NCBI RefSeq assembly: GCF_014270035.1
Contig: NZ_JACNEP010000014.1
Span: 1 to 64,000 of the forward strand
Origin: Neptunicella marina
Lineage (GTDB): Bacteria > Pseudomonadota > Gammaproteobacteria > Enterobacterales > Alteromonadaceae
Direction: 5' to 3'
Length of the DNA: 64,000 nucleotides
Positions 37,682-46,583 of the stretch are shown here, in pieces. Numbering within the stretch: the stretch's first letter is position 1; every line of letters begins with the position of its first letter. The translations under genes were made by a program, and so were the position numbers. The notes beneath the pieces are model-generated. The model was not told the origin of the DNA and ran no database searches. It was given only the letters and a program-made list of their open reading frames with translations.

Positions 37682-38095
37682 TCAATCAGCAGCTCATCTA
37701 AACCAATTTAATTTAAAGGTAAGTTTGCGCCCCCCTTAAAATACAGGTTTTATATACAGGTATAATTTAAAAGGGTGAAAATGGCGTAAATTAAAAAATT
37801 TGGTAGGACCATATCTAGCTCCATTACTACAAAGTGAATTTTGTAAGCTATTGAATTTGCGTGCAAATCATAAATCTAAAAATATTTATAGAGACCAACA
37901 TCAGGCTCGTTTTCAACAAGTCTGCTTTTCTCCAAACATAAAATCACACTTAACGGCAAAGACAAAAACCTAAAGTATTGGTTTTATTGAAATAAAGGGA
38001 TAAGGTAAGGAAAAATTTTGGAAAAGCCGTTCCGGACTTATACGGAAATCGTGCTAATACACTGTTAGTTTCTATGGTGATGAACAAGGATTTGT
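37682..38095. other. AT-rich intergenic region at the left edge of the cassette-like segment
   Basis: 414 bp without a convincing gene. A small inverted repeat TTCCG/CGGAA lies near 38030-38045 and CTGTTAGTTTC near 38062 resembles the outer end of an attC site, but no matching left arm was found. Composition shifts here to the AT-rich style of the next genes. Confidence 0.45.
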
Positions 38096-39814
38096 ATGAA
38101 TTTTGATAGTCTGAGAATTAGAAATTTCCGCACTTTAGGAAGTGAACAATTTGTTGATTTAAAAAAAGGTCTAACAATTGTTGGTCCCAACAGTAGTGGA
38201 AAGACTAATATCCTGAAAGCCATAGAAATGATATTTACTGGCTATGACAATGTGTTGCAGTATGAATCGAAGCGCGATCTTACATTTGGAGTAACTTCAG
38301 GGCAAACAAGTCTTATCGCAGGCTTTACTGGTGATAGAGAAGCAGATAAAGAATTTTTTGAGTTATATGATGAATTAAACTTAATGCTGGAAGAGCCAAA
38401 AGAATCGAGCTCCAGTTTTTCATTATATTTGTCATTTGCTAAATCCGGAAAACCGCTATACCGATTTTTCTCTAATGAAAAGATGAAGAAAGAGTTTCAG
38501 GCGCAGTTTTCAAGAAAACAAATCATAGCTGTAAACATCTTATTGGAAGCTTTTGTTTGTCATTATGTTCCATCTTCAAAAAGTATTGGTGATTTATATT
38601 CGACACTACTCCTTCCATTTATTAAACGCTCAGTAACTCGTGTTTTGTCGGATAAAGTTACTGAGATTAATAGTAATCTTTCAGAAATATCAAAAGCTCT
38701 TGATTCGCAATTAGAAATAGCTGGTCTTTCACATATTAAATCTCAATTTAGTTTGCCAAATAATTCAATTGAACAGCTAATTGACAGGTTTGAATTTCAT
38801 CTATCAGACCCTAATAAAACTAGTATTGATAGAAAAGGCATGGGCATTCAAGCATCTGCAATACTAGCGTCCTTTTTATGGATAACGAAAGAAGAGTTGA
38901 AGCTTAAAAAAAGGACAATTTGGCTTATTGAGGAACCGGAATCTTATCTCCACCCTCAATTAGCAGAATCATGTCATAGAATGCTTGAAAAATTACGTAG
39001 TGAATCACTTTTGGTAACGACAACACATTCCTTAGGTTTCGTTGCACAAGATCCAAGAAAAGTTGTTGGAACAGAACTTAGCAAAGATCACACTCGGATT
39101 ATCCAGTATAGCTCTTACGTTGAAGCGACTTCTTCAATTCGAAATGCTTTAGGAGTTAGGTTTAGCGACTACTATAATTTGGGGCTACTAAATGTTTTTG
39201 TAGAGGGGAAATCTGACAGAGAAACATTTCAATGGTTCTTGGATTTAGTTAAGCCGGATTTTGATGGCAACTATAAATGGCCTTGTGTAAGAAGTTCAGA
39301 GTTTTTAGATTTCACTGGCGTTTCTGGTATGGAAGGCTTTATGAAGGCTACATATGAGTTTATTGCAAACGAACGACCAGTTGTAACTATTTTGGATGGC
39401 GATCCAGCAGGGGATAAAACAAGAAGAGCATTACAAGGATATCTTGGTAACAAAAAGATACAGTTTCATGCAAATAAGGATTTCATAAGTCTTCATACCG
39501 GCTTTTCACTTGAAGGGCTTTTCCCACATGAATGGATTGTTGAAGCACATGATAACAACCCAGATTGGTTTGGGGATGATTACGCCGTTGATGTCGAAGG
39601 CAAACTACAACCATTCAGTATGAAGAACGAGAAAAGCAAAATTCAACTTAGGACCTATCTAATAGAAAAGGCAAGCGAACAACAAGAGCTAGACTGGATT
39701 GCTAGGTTTAAACAGGTTTTCGATATGCTTGAGCATGCCCTTTCAGAAAGCTATAAGAGAGTCTACGGTCAAGAATTTGAAACTAACAAGTCAATGCAAC
39801 CGACCGCTGATTGA
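38096..39814 (+). CDS. OLD-family ATP-dependent nuclease (AAA ATPase plus TOPRIM)
   Basis: 572 residues. SMC/RecF-like ATPase with Walker A GPNSSGKT (30-37), Walker B WLIEEPESYLHP (about 276-287) and switch TTTHSLGF, then a TOPRIM domain with E370 in VFVEGKSDRE and D434/D436 in DGDPAG. OLD proteins are DNA nucleases, many with roles in phage defence. No UvrD-like helicase follows, so it is not a standard Gabija pair. The gene is visibly more AT-rich than its flanks and ends in SMQPTAD, a tail often seen where a gene runs into a repeat or attC-like site. Horizontal acquisition is likely. Confidence 0.87.
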   Translation: MNFDSLRIRNFRTLGSEQFVDLKKGLTIVGPNSSGKTNILKAIEMIFTGYDNVLQYESKRDLTFGVTSGQTSLIAGFTGDREADKEFFELYDELNLMLEEPKESSSSFSLYLSFAKSGKPLYRFFSNEKMKKEFQAQFSRKQIIAVNILLEAFVCHYVPSSKSIGDLYSTLLLPFIKRSVTRVLSDKVTEINSNLSEISKALDSQLEIAGLSHIKSQFSLPNNSIEQLIDRFEFHLSDPNKTSIDRKGMGIQASAILASFLWITKEELKLKKRTIWLIEEPESYLHPQLAESCHRMLEKLRSESLLVTTTHSLGFVAQDPRKVVGTELSKDHTRIIQYSSYVEATSSIRNALGVRFSDYYNLGLLNVFVEGKSDRETFQWFLDLVKPDFDGNYKWPCVRSSEFLDFTGVSGMEGFMKATYEFIANERPVVTILDGDPAGDKTRRALQGYLGNKKIQFHANKDFISLHTGFSLEGLFPHEWIVEAHDNNPDWFGDDYAVDVEGKLQPFSMKNEKSKIQLRTYLIEKASEQQELDWIARFKQVFDMLEHALSESYKRVYGQEFETNKSMQPTAD

Positions 39815-39824
39815 AGCGTTATAC
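39784..39824 (+). repeat. Possible short attC-like site overlapping the OLD gene end
   Basis: Outer TAAC (39784) and GTTA (39818), inner TCAAT (39791) and ATTGA (39810) pair around GCAACCGACCGCTG. The layout resembles a short integron attC site and includes the last codons of the OLD gene. At 41 bp it is shorter than typical sites. Confidence 0.35.
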
Positions 39825-39838
39825 ACCAAGGAAGATTC

Positions 39839-40348
39839 GTGATTAAAACTAGACTATTTGTAATTCTTTGTATCTTCAATATATTCACATCAAATTCAGC
39901 TAGTGCACTTGAAAAGCTGACTGAAGCTACTATCAACAAAATTAACGACGACTTAGCTCATGCCACTAGTAATTGTGATTTTGACCAATCTACGAAATAT
40001 TATTACGAACAAACTAAGTTCTTTAACTACAGCATTGTAGATAATGTTAATACAGTGCAAGAGCAAGACTATAGCGAAGCAATATCTGATTTTAAAGCTG
40101 CAATGGAGTTATGCTATATATCCCTTGCTAAGGACGTACCTGTATCAGAAGCAATAAATATTTCCAGTTCGGGACAAGATGCCACTTTTATTTATGAAGC
40201 ATTCCATTACTTAAAATCTACCGATGGACGATTTTTTGAGAGCCATAATAAAGGAAAGACTCTATTTAGACTCATTAATGGAGAGGTAAAAATAATAGAA
40301 ACACATTACACAGGCATTTCCTTTCAAGAGTTAGAAAAGCTGCCATAG
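39839..40348 (+). CDS. Exported protein of unknown function in cassette-like segment
   Basis: 169 residues, GTG start at 39839 after an AAGGAAG ribosome site. A signal peptide (1-23, ending SASA) is followed by a soluble domain with two Cys (about residues 45 and 85). No family is recognised with confidence; the size and the ending VKIIETHYTG suggest an NTF2/SnoaL-like fold only weakly. It lies between two attC-like sites, as a gene cassette would. Confidence 0.7.
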   Translation: MIKTRLFVILCIFNIFTSNSASALEKLTEATINKINDDLAHATSNCDFDQSTKYYYEQTKFFNYSIVDNVNTVQEQDYSEAISDFKAAMELCYISLAKDVPVSEAINISSSGQDATFIYEAFHYLKSTDGRFFESHNKGKTLFRLINGEVKIIETHYTGISFQELEKLP

Positions 40349-40351
40349 GTG

Positions 40352-40453
40352 TATAACAAGCCAATTAAGTGCGGGGCTGCTAAAGTTTGGCTTGGTTCCG
40401 CTTTGATACACAGTTCAACCAAGCATTCTCAGCCCTTTATGGGGACGTTATAA
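40352..40453 (+). repeat. attC-like (59-base element/VCR-type) recombination site
   Basis: About 100 bp starting GTATAACAAGCC and ending GACGTTATAA. Nested complementary arms: TATAAC with GTTATA, GGGGCTG with CAGCCC, and GCTTGGTT with AACCAAGC around a central loop. This is the architecture of an integron attC site of the long VCR type. It follows the 169-residue gene by a few bases and precedes the next small gene, as expected for a cassette junction. Confidence 0.62.
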
Positions 40454-40471
40454 GCACACGGAGGTTTGAGT

Positions 40472-40660
40472 ATGAAAAAATATCTAACTAAAAATTTTAG
40501 CCTAGCTATGGGTGTAGGAGCAGGAACTGCAATTTATCAATATTTTGTTAATTCCACAGATGCATTCGATTTTTATAAACCCGTTTTTATTGCTTTAGTC
40601 ACATTTGTTCTTTTATCTATTTATAGCGCTGTAAAATATCAAAAACAAAATTCACAATGA
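40472..40660 (+). CDS. Small two-helix membrane protein
   Basis: 62 residues from ATG 40472, which has an ACGGAGG ribosome site 8 bp upstream; an in-frame TTG two codons earlier is less likely. Two hydrophobic segments (about 10-26 and 36-55), a basic start (KKYLTKN) and a polar tail (KYQKQNSQ). Function unknown. It lies directly after the attC-like site, as a cassette-borne gene would. Confidence 0.65.
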   Translation: MKKYLTKNFSLAMGVGAGTAIYQYFVNSTDAFDFYKPVFIALVTFVLLSIYSAVKYQKQNSQ

Positions 40661-40699
40661 GTTCACCTAACTGACTATGTAATAAATCAATGCGGCAGG

Positions 40700-40724
40700 A
40701 CAGGTGTTTTGCCGACCTGTTTTT
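40700..40724 (+). terminator. Terminator after the cassette-like genes
   Basis: ACAGGT (40700-40705) and ACCTGT (40715-40720) with a nine-base loop, followed by TTTT. Confidence 0.6.
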
Positions 40725-40862
40725 ACCAGCCAACCTATACACCCAGCTCTATTTTAACTCACACAGCATATTGTTTTTATTAAAGATAATTAGCTAAGAC
40801 AAACAACAACAGAGATTCGTGACTTGTAAGGAATTTACGCGAAAATATCGTTAGGAGTAAAA

Positions 40863-41270
40863 ATGACCTCAAAAATAATGATCACCTTTGGAGTCCTGGT
40901 TTATGCGGTGCTTATTCCATTTCTCGAAATCAATGCTTCACACGTGTTTAACGATACGTGGTTGCCTCATGCCCGGCTTCATGAGGTATGGCAGCTCACT
41001 ACTAATAGCGCGATAGGTTTGTTTGCACTATGGCTGACCTGGCGCAAAGGAGAAATACGAGTTGCGAGCATCCTGAACATTGCAGTAATGGGTGGTGTTT
41101 TGGTCGCACATGCATTGAGCGATTCATACGGAGGCTCCATTATGTCTGGTAATATTGAAAAAAACGTTTTGGGTATAGAATTGGCAGCGTTTGCCGCTGG
41201 CGTGGTGGTGATTATGGCTGGCGTAGCCTTCTTTTTGGCAAATCGACTGTCACAGGAAGTAAGGTTTTGA
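40863..41270 (+). CDS. Four-helix inner-membrane protein of unknown function
   Basis: 135 residues with hydrophobic helices near 5-22, 48-62, 68-85 and 104-128. The first loop has HVFNDTWLPHARLHEVWQL, with three His and an Asp that could bind a metal or cofactor. No family is assigned; similar small four-helix proteins are common in environmental gammaproteobacteria. ATG 40863 follows AGGAGTAAAA. The next gene, a GNAT enzyme, is 63 bp downstream. Confidence 0.7.
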   Translation: MTSKIMITFGVLVYAVLIPFLEINASHVFNDTWLPHARLHEVWQLTTNSAIGLFALWLTWRKGEIRVASILNIAVMGGVLVAHALSDSYGGSIMSGNIEKNVLGIELAAFAAGVVVIMAGVAFFLANRLSQEVRF

Positions 41271-41333
41271 GTCAATACAGGTTAAGTCACGCCATAAACG
41301 ATTGAATCGGACTCAGAAGTAAAAAGGAAATCT

Positions 41334-41789
41334 ATGGAATTAGTGTACCGTTCGGCCACAGTTGAAGATTTGCAAGAGCTAGTCGCCCTATTGTCAAACG
41401 ATCCTCTCGGTAACCAAAGGGAGGACCCTGCAGCTCCACTAAATGATGCATATATCAACGCATTTGACGCGATTAATCATGACCCGAACAACCAATTGAT
41501 TGTCGTTGAGCTTAACGATTGTTTAGTGGGTATGTTACAAATTACCTTTATTCCTTATCTTACTCACATTGGTAGTTGGCGTTGCCTTATAGAGGGCGTC
41601 AGAATTCACAGTCACTTTCGTGGTCAGGGTGTTGGTGAAAAAATGTTACAACACGCTATTCAGTTAGCTAAAAATAAAGGTTGTAATATGGTTCAGCTTA
41701 CCAGCGATAAGCAGCGCACAGATGCAATTAGATTCTATGAAAAGCTGGGGTTTAAAGCGACACATGAAGGATTCAAACTGGCCTTGTAA
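41334..41789 (+). CDS. GNAT family N-acetyltransferase
   Basis: 151 residues, a single GNAT domain. The acetyl-CoA binding loop is IHSHFRGQGVGEKMLQHA (pattern RGxGxG), followed by MVQLTSDKQRTDAIRFYEKLGF, the standard C-terminal GNAT motif. ATG 41334 has an AAAGGAAAT ribosome site. The substrate cannot be inferred; no antibiotic-resistance subfamily is evident. Confidence 0.9.
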   Translation: MELVYRSATVEDLQELVALLSNDPLGNQREDPAAPLNDAYINAFDAINHDPNNQLIVVELNDCLVGMLQITFIPYLTHIGSWRCLIEGVRIHSHFRGQGVGEKMLQHAIQLAKNKGCNMVQLTSDKQRTDAIRFYEKLGFKATHEGFKLAL

Positions 41790-41908
41790 GCATGATAAAA
41801 GCACTTAAAGCTAGTTATACCTGCTTACATTTTGACTGCCGATACGGGTTGAAGCAATTAGCCTAAAAACGCAATAATTACCTATCTAAACAAATAGTTA
41901 ATGTCACT

Positions 41909-43174
41909 ATGTACAAGTCTGCACTGTTTTTATTAATGACTACTTTGGGGTTATCGGGCACCGCCTTTGCCAATCAGGTAAATACCCATATTGAAAAACA
42001 CAATAATGGAACCTGGACGGTAGCGTACCGTACTGATGAGCCAGTCACTCAGCTATCATTTAATCGCAGTCCTAACAATGCAAGACGCACACGATGGTTG
42101 CCGGTGTCACAGGATTTTGAAATTGCATATCAGGATGAAGTAGAAAGCATCCAGCGCAAAGATGGCAAAACGTTCAATCAGGTGCAATTTAACCTGACTG
42201 CCACCTACATTCCTTTACCCAAAGATTACGCGCCCTTCTCTCCTTTTTCCGATGGTGGCATGTTATTCCACTCCGGTCGCTTTTTTGTTTGTATTGATAA
42301 ATGTGAAGCAGATAATAACAGCTGGTCAATCAGCGTCAGCGCACCTAACAATCAGCATATTATCGTTAATGGACAGGTTTATGCTCAGCAAGCAAGCTGG
42401 ATAGATCAAGATAGCGGTCAGAAAGTGTATGTGGGCGATGCGTTACCCATTGCCGATAAGCATTTTGTCAGTATCATCGACCAGCAATTACCCCAGCAGT
42501 TAAGTGACGATATAAAAAACCAGTTACCCGGCTTAATGGATTTTTATAGCCAAAAGCTGGGAGAACTGGATTTTCGCCCATCTCTGTATGCGTCCTATCA
42601 CGATAGTAGCAACGGCGGTTATGGCCATCAGGGCGGTACCCTGCCCGGTCAGGTTTTTATGCATTGGTATGGCAAACCGGCAATTGAAAACTTAAATACC
42701 GATGCGACTTACTGGTTTTTTGCTCACGAACTGGGGCATATATTTCAGCGTGATGCACAATATATTGAAAATCCTCAACAAGCCTGGATCCATGAAGGTG
42801 CTGCCGAGTTTTTTGCCGGGCAAGCCGCCAGGGCAGACTATTTTAATAAAAAACTAATACAAGCCAGACAAGACTGCTTAGCCGGATTAAAAGACAATCA
42901 CAATTACCTTGCGGCCTCTGCCAACAACTTCCGCCTGCATTATTCCTGTGGCCTGGTATTGATAAACACTATCAACCAGCAACTGACTGAACAGACAAAT
43001 ATGGATATGTTTATGATTTGGCGTGATTTTAATAAAAAAGTTGCTCATGGTGACAAGGCCGGTGCAGATACCTTTTTAAGCAGTTTAAAAGCGCATCTCC
43101 CTGCTGACTATTTTACCCAATTGCAGCAGTTTGCCAGCAGTACAGAATTTAACGCTTATGATTTCTTTCAGTGA
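41909..43174 (+). CDS. Secreted gluzincin-type metallopeptidase
   Basis: 421 residues with signal peptide (1-21, ending AFA). Zinc-site HELGH (ligands H273, H277; base E274) and third ligand E296 in WIHEGAAEFF, 19 residues on, the spacing of M1/MA-clan gluzincins. The N-terminal half is beta-rich, as in M61 or M1-like proteins. Periplasmic or secreted peptidase; substrate unknown. No clear operon partner; the next gene is 181 bp away. Confidence 0.82.
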   Translation: MYKSALFLLMTTLGLSGTAFANQVNTHIEKHNNGTWTVAYRTDEPVTQLSFNRSPNNARRTRWLPVSQDFEIAYQDEVESIQRKDGKTFNQVQFNLTATYIPLPKDYAPFSPFSDGGMLFHSGRFFVCIDKCEADNNSWSISVSAPNNQHIIVNGQVYAQQASWIDQDSGQKVYVGDALPIADKHFVSIIDQQLPQQLSDDIKNQLPGLMDFYSQKLGELDFRPSLYASYHDSSNGGYGHQGGTLPGQVFMHWYGKPAIENLNTDATYWFFAHELGHIFQRDAQYIENPQQAWIHEGAAEFFAGQAARADYFNKKLIQARQDCLAGLKDNHNYLAASANNFRLHYSCGLVLINTINQQLTEQTNMDMFMIWRDFNKKVAHGDKAGADTFLSSLKAHLPADYFTQLQQFASSTEFNAYDFFQ

Positions 43175-43355
43175 TAACTTTGATTTTTTAAAGTAACGGC
43201 TGTAAGTCCTGCAACCAACTTCAATTAAAGCCAGATATAAACGAGAGAGCCGTTAATTCGGCTCTTATCTTAACCGCAAACAATGTTACAAAATCAGGCT
43301 TTTCACCTGCTGTCAGTTTGTTATATCTGTAACATCTAAACAGCAAGGAAAGATC

Positions 43356-43850
43356 ATGTCGATCAAACAAAAACAAGTAATAACCACTCTGGCAACAGGC
43401 ATATTCACACTTCTTAGCTTTTCAGTTACCGCGCAAGGTGAACAGCTGAGTGATCAACAAAATGCCAATTTAAAAAAAGCGATTTATTGCATGGAGATTA
43501 TGGAAAATCGGCCTGATTTATCCGCTGATAAAAAAATCGATATATTACGCAATGAGTGTTTTGCCGAAGACTATATTCAACATTCCCCCCATGTAGCTGA
43601 CGGGCGCGATGCGGTGCTGGCGTTATTTGCCAAACGCTTTAAACGAAACAGTCAGATCACGACATCCATAAAACGTTCTGCCAGTCAGGGAGATCTGGTC
43701 TGGTTGCATCAGCATGTGCAACGTTCACCCGAAGACAAAGGCAATGCGGTAGTGAATATTTTCCGCATGCAAAATGGCAAGTTTGCTGAGCACTGGAATG
43801 TCGTTCAGGCTGTTCCCGATACAGCTAAAAACAACAACACCATGTTTTAA
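43356..43850 (+). CDS. Exported SnoaL/NTF2-like protein
   Basis: 164 residues with a signal peptide (ending SVTAQG). The fold is the SnoaL-like type: ECFAEDYIQHSPHVADGRDAVLALF, then LVWLHQHV and VNIFRMQNGKFAEHWNVVQ. Related proteins are annotated as predicted SnoaL-like aldol-condensation enzymes. Its active-site acid pair is not certain, and the role is unknown. An AAGGAAAG ribosome site precedes ATG 43356. Confidence 0.8.
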   Translation: MSIKQKQVITTLATGIFTLLSFSVTAQGEQLSDQQNANLKKAIYCMEIMENRPDLSADKKIDILRNECFAEDYIQHSPHVADGRDAVLALFAKRFKRNSQITTSIKRSASQGDLVWLHQHVQRSPEDKGNAVVNIFRMQNGKFAEHWNVVQAVPDTAKNNNTMF

Positions 43851-43881
43851 CCTGTCCGGCCAATATAAACGATGGGTAATG

Positions 43882-44919
43882 TTACTGGTGTTTTAGCTCA
43901 GGCAAAACACCATCTAACGGACCAAATTCGCTTAGCACCTGTTGTACTTTTTGTGCGATAACCGGATGTTGTACAACCGGTATACGCCCCCTGTCCACCT
44001 CATAATTGGCCGAGGTTAAACGTTGTAAAAATTCAGGCGTATCGATATGCGCCGTATTGCGGGTATCCACCGACAGCTCGGCGATGGCAAACACATCTAC
44101 CTGTTGGCTAAAGCGTTTAAATCCGCGATAGGTAAAGGTTTCGCTCACCGTCTCATCACTTAAACGCAGTAATTCATCCATTAACTGATGTAAAAACTGA
44201 TTCAGCGTTAGCTGGCGCAATATCAGGGTTATTTGATAACCCGATATATCAATTAACTGAGATTTATCCGTGGGATTAATTGATAAATCAATAATTAATT
44301 GCCCACTGTCACGGCATTCCAGATGCTTTAGTACAAAACCTGCGTGGTCAAATTCCAGCAAAGGCAACAGTTTTTGTAGCTCGCCAATAAAACTATCAAG
44401 CGGTAACGCCTGGCTTTGACTCGTCATGCCGGATGCGTGACGCGCCATCAGCGGCAGGTCATGGTGGCAACTAAAAGGCGCAGACGTACCACTAAAACAG
44501 CGTAAACGCAGTAATTCTCTGACTTCATGTTCACGCGCTTTTTTTAGAGCCAGATAAACGGTTTGAATCAATTCCGACGTGGGGAAATTTGATTCGATAC
44601 GCCATTTTCGTCCATAAACAATTTTACGCTGCGGCTGTTTTGCGAGCTCCCGGTAATTGTCGTAACCAATAATGCCCACCTGAATATACAATCCACCGTC
44701 ATCACTGCCGGCAAAGACCGGAAAGCGTTTATCAAATTCACAATCCAGCACCACCTGCTGAATGGTGCTAATTGTGTGCTGATAATGCAGAAAATGTTGC
44801 GGAATACAGCTATTACCACTTTTTAACTGAATTAACGGCGCGCCTTCTAAAGGCTGCTCACCATTAAGAGTGACATGTGATGATTCCGCTGATTTGTTTT
44901 GCATAGACAAATGACTCAA
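43882..44919 (-). CDS. Protein of unknown function in the DoxX unit
   Basis: 345 residues, soluble, no signal peptide or transmembrane segment. No domain is recognised. It contains several Cys and His residues, among them CHHDLPLMARHASGM near the middle, and a conserved-looking TFTYRGFKRFSQQVDVFAIAEL segment. It starts 9 bp after the doxX stop, so the two are cotranscribed and fall under AraC-type site A. A role linked to the metal/bufferin locus is plausible but is only inferred from context. Confidence 0.7.
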   Translation of the reverse strand: MSHLSMQNKSAESSHVTLNGEQPLEGAPLIQLKSGNSCIPQHFLHYQHTISTIQQVVLDCEFDKRFPVFAGSDDGGLYIQVGIIGYDNYRELAKQPQRKIVYGRKWRIESNFPTSELIQTVYLALKKAREHEVRELLRLRCFSGTSAPFSCHHDLPLMARHASGMTSQSQALPLDSFIGELQKLLPLLEFDHAGFVLKHLECRDSGQLIIDLSINPTDKSQLIDISGYQITLILRQLTLNQFLHQLMDELLRLSDETVSETFTYRGFKRFSQQVDVFAIAELSVDTRNTAHIDTPEFLQRLTSANYEVDRGRIPVVQHPVIAQKVQQVLSEFGPLDGVLPELKHQ

Positions 44920-44928
44920 CTTACAAAA

Positions 44929-45393
44929 TTACTCAGATACAGGCTGCTTATGCCATTTGTGTTTTATCAGGTTATCCAGCGACAATTTACCTGCGCCCCA
45001 TATAACCACTAACGCCAGTAATAATCCCCAAATAACATGCCCATATAAAGCTGCGGGGGCAATGTCTTCCAGGCTAATTACCGCTACCACATTCACAATA
45101 CTTAAACCAATGGCACTGATACGGCTGGCTAAACCAAAGGAAAGTAAAACAGGTAACAATATTTCACCTGCGGTTGCTAAATAAGCGGCTAACACAAAAT
45201 TTAATACTGGCACCATGTATTCGTATTCAAACAATAATAATGTTGATTCCCAGTCATCCAGTTTGGTTAAGCCCGATGCAAAAAATACCCAGGCCACATA
45301 CAAACGCGCCAGTAAAATCGCGACTGGCTGCAAATAATTCAGATACTTTGAAAATACATTTGCCGCAGCAAATGCATTAAGCGCAATACTCAT
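44929..45393 (-). CDS. DoxX family membrane protein
   Basis: 154 residues with four hydrophobic helices. The DoxX signature LLARLYVAWVFFASGLTKLDDW is near the N-terminus, and LATAGEILLPVLLSFGLASR follows in the middle. DoxX proteins are often encoded with DUF692/DUF2063 (bufferin or HvfABC-type) genes, where a DoxX homologue is the membrane partner. It leads a two-gene unit with the 345-residue unknown, placed immediately downstream of the bufABC operon and behind its own promoter with a candidate AraC site. Confidence 0.88.
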   Translation of the reverse strand: MSIALNAFAAANVFSKYLNYLQPVAILLARLYVAWVFFASGLTKLDDWESTLLLFEYEYMVPVLNFVLAAYLATAGEILLPVLLSFGLASRISAIGLSIVNVVAVISLEDIAPAALYGHVIWGLLLALVVIWGAGKLSLDNLIKHKWHKQPVSE

Positions 45394-45470
45394 AACACTC
45401 TCCTATTACGATTAGGTTAAATAAATGGAGTGCCTAATTTAGCAGTGAGTTACAGAGACAAGGCGCCTGT

Positions 45471-45512
45471 TCGTCCGGGCGATGAACCCAATCGTCCGTA
45501 ATTTTGAAATGC
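45471..45512. promoter_or_regulatory. Candidate AraC-family binding site A (upstream of doxX)
   Basis: Two TCGTCC half-sites at 45471 and 45492, 21 bp apart, the second followed by TTTTGAAA. The 11-mer CCCAATCGTCC is shared with site B upstream of the YHS-buf operon. The site lies 78-120 bp before the doxX start. Confidence 0.6.
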
Positions 45513-45534
45513 ATTTATTAACTACCGTTTAAAT

Positions 45535-45570
45535 AAAAAAGCCCGGTATTAACAATGCAGAATACCGGGC
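45535..45570 (-). terminator. Second terminator downstream of bufC
   Basis: GCCCGGTATT and AATACCGGGC form a ten-base perfect stem; on the minus strand a six-T run follows. Confidence 0.85.
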
Positions 45571-45705
45571 AATACACTCTCAAAGGGAAAACACTGTTTA
45601 CATACATCGAAACAGAACTTAAGCATAACAAGCAGTAAAACATGGCAGGCAACCAAACGGCTGAATAACGAAACCATACGTCCAATCCTGATTATCCTGT
45701 TCCAC

Positions 45706-45746
45706 AAAAAAGGCCCGGCAAGGTAACCAAGAACACATGCCGGGCA
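45706..45746 (-). terminator. First terminator downstream of bufC
   Basis: GCCCGGCA (45713-45720) with TGCCGGGC (45739-45746); TTTTTT follows on the minus strand. About 40 bp past the bufC stop. Confidence 0.85.
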
Positions 45747-45788
45747 AAAGCTCCGTGGAGAGGAGATGGAGATAACTCGTTAAATCAT

Positions 45789-46583
45789 TTAATTAATTTT
45801 GGTAAAGGCGTAGATTAAGTTGTGTTTAATCGCCTGTGTTAACCAGCTATCGAAAGCAAAATCCGGCTTATCCAATAGTTCAAGTGCGGTGCCAATACTG
45901 TAACCACGCTTTAACAGGCGGAAAAACTGATAGTCATCAGCCGACAATTCCAGTACGTCAGGTTTATAACCCACCCGGTACACAGCCAGATATTGCTGAA
46001 ACTGTTCACTGGCAATGCGTTGTTTAAACTCGTCGATATAACCTTCAGGCTCACTGGCGTGATTGGCTTTCCACGCCTGATAAACCGGATAATCACTGGT
46101 CAGTATCTGAGTACAGTCAGATTGCGATATAAACAGTTTGTCCAGCTCGACATCCTGTAATAAACGAATACTGGTCATCTTAAACTGGCAATCGCGAGCC
46201 CGGCTAACCTGATGTATCGCCCAGTCAAGACGGGCACTATCCGGGACATAAACAAAACCGTCTAACGCCTCAATCGATTCAAGTACAGCAGGAAGTTGTT
46301 CTCCCCACATTGCCCAGTCACCTTTATCTGGTGGCGCCACTTTGAGCAATTGCAAAGCAGCAAAACGAAACACATCTTCACCGACCAGCTTCTGAACTGT
46401 TGGAAAACTAATCCCCAGTGCTCTGACAGCAGTCTCCAGCAGATTATTGCGGTAAATTGCGATACCTCTGGCGTCAAACTTACTGCCTGAGGTTAAATTC
46501 TGTTCAGAAAAAATCAGCTTTATAAGCTGTTGTTGCTCACGCATTAGCGCAGGAGGCATAATTTGAGTCACTGCAATATTCAT
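45789..46583 (-). CDS. bufC: DUF2063 protein, BufC-type partner of the DUF692 enzyme
   Basis: 264 residues. The N-terminal DUF2063 domain reads FDARGIAIYRNNLLETAVRALGISFPTVQKLVGEDVF, a helical DNA-binding-like fold used here for precursor recognition. In bufferin and related systems (BufABC, HvfABC, methanobactin-type MbnBC) this protein binds the precursor leader and joins with the DUF692 enzyme. It overlaps bufB by 4 bp (ATGA). Two strong terminators follow. Confidence 0.9.
   Translation of the reverse strand: MNIAVTQIMPPALMREQQQLIKLIFSEQNLTSGSKFDARGIAIYRNNLLETAVRALGISFPTVQKLVGEDVFRFAALQLLKVAPPDKGDWAMWGEQLPAVLESIEALDGFVYVPDSARLDWAIHQVSRARDCQFKMTSIRLLQDVELDKLFISQSDCTQILTSDYPVYQAWKANHASEPEGYIDEFKQRIASEQFQQYLAVYRVGYKPDVLELSADDYQFFRLLKRGYSIGTALELLDKPDFAFDSWLTQAIKHNLIYAFTKIN

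Larger units (their letters stand above)
45394..45788. other. Intergenic region between bufC and doxX
   Basis: 395 bp holding site A, two successive minus-strand terminator hairpins and, between them, about 140 bp of otherwise unexplained sequence with a 42-codon Cys-containing frame (minus strand 45677-45549). Confidence 0.6.

Noticed and set aside
37682-38095. An attC site at the left edge of the OLD gene
   Set aside because: CTGTTAGTTTC near 38062 resembles a right end, but no complementary left arm was found within 150 bp.
38096-40348. Gabija defence system
   Set aside because: The OLD-type ATPase fits GajA in outline, but no UvrD-like helicase follows; the next genes are a small exported protein and a two-helix peptide.
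45676-45706. A fourth copy of the AraC-type repeat (ACGTCCAATCC)
   Set aside because: Only a weak match to the half-site, no TTTGAAA, and no second half-site of good quality 21 bp away.
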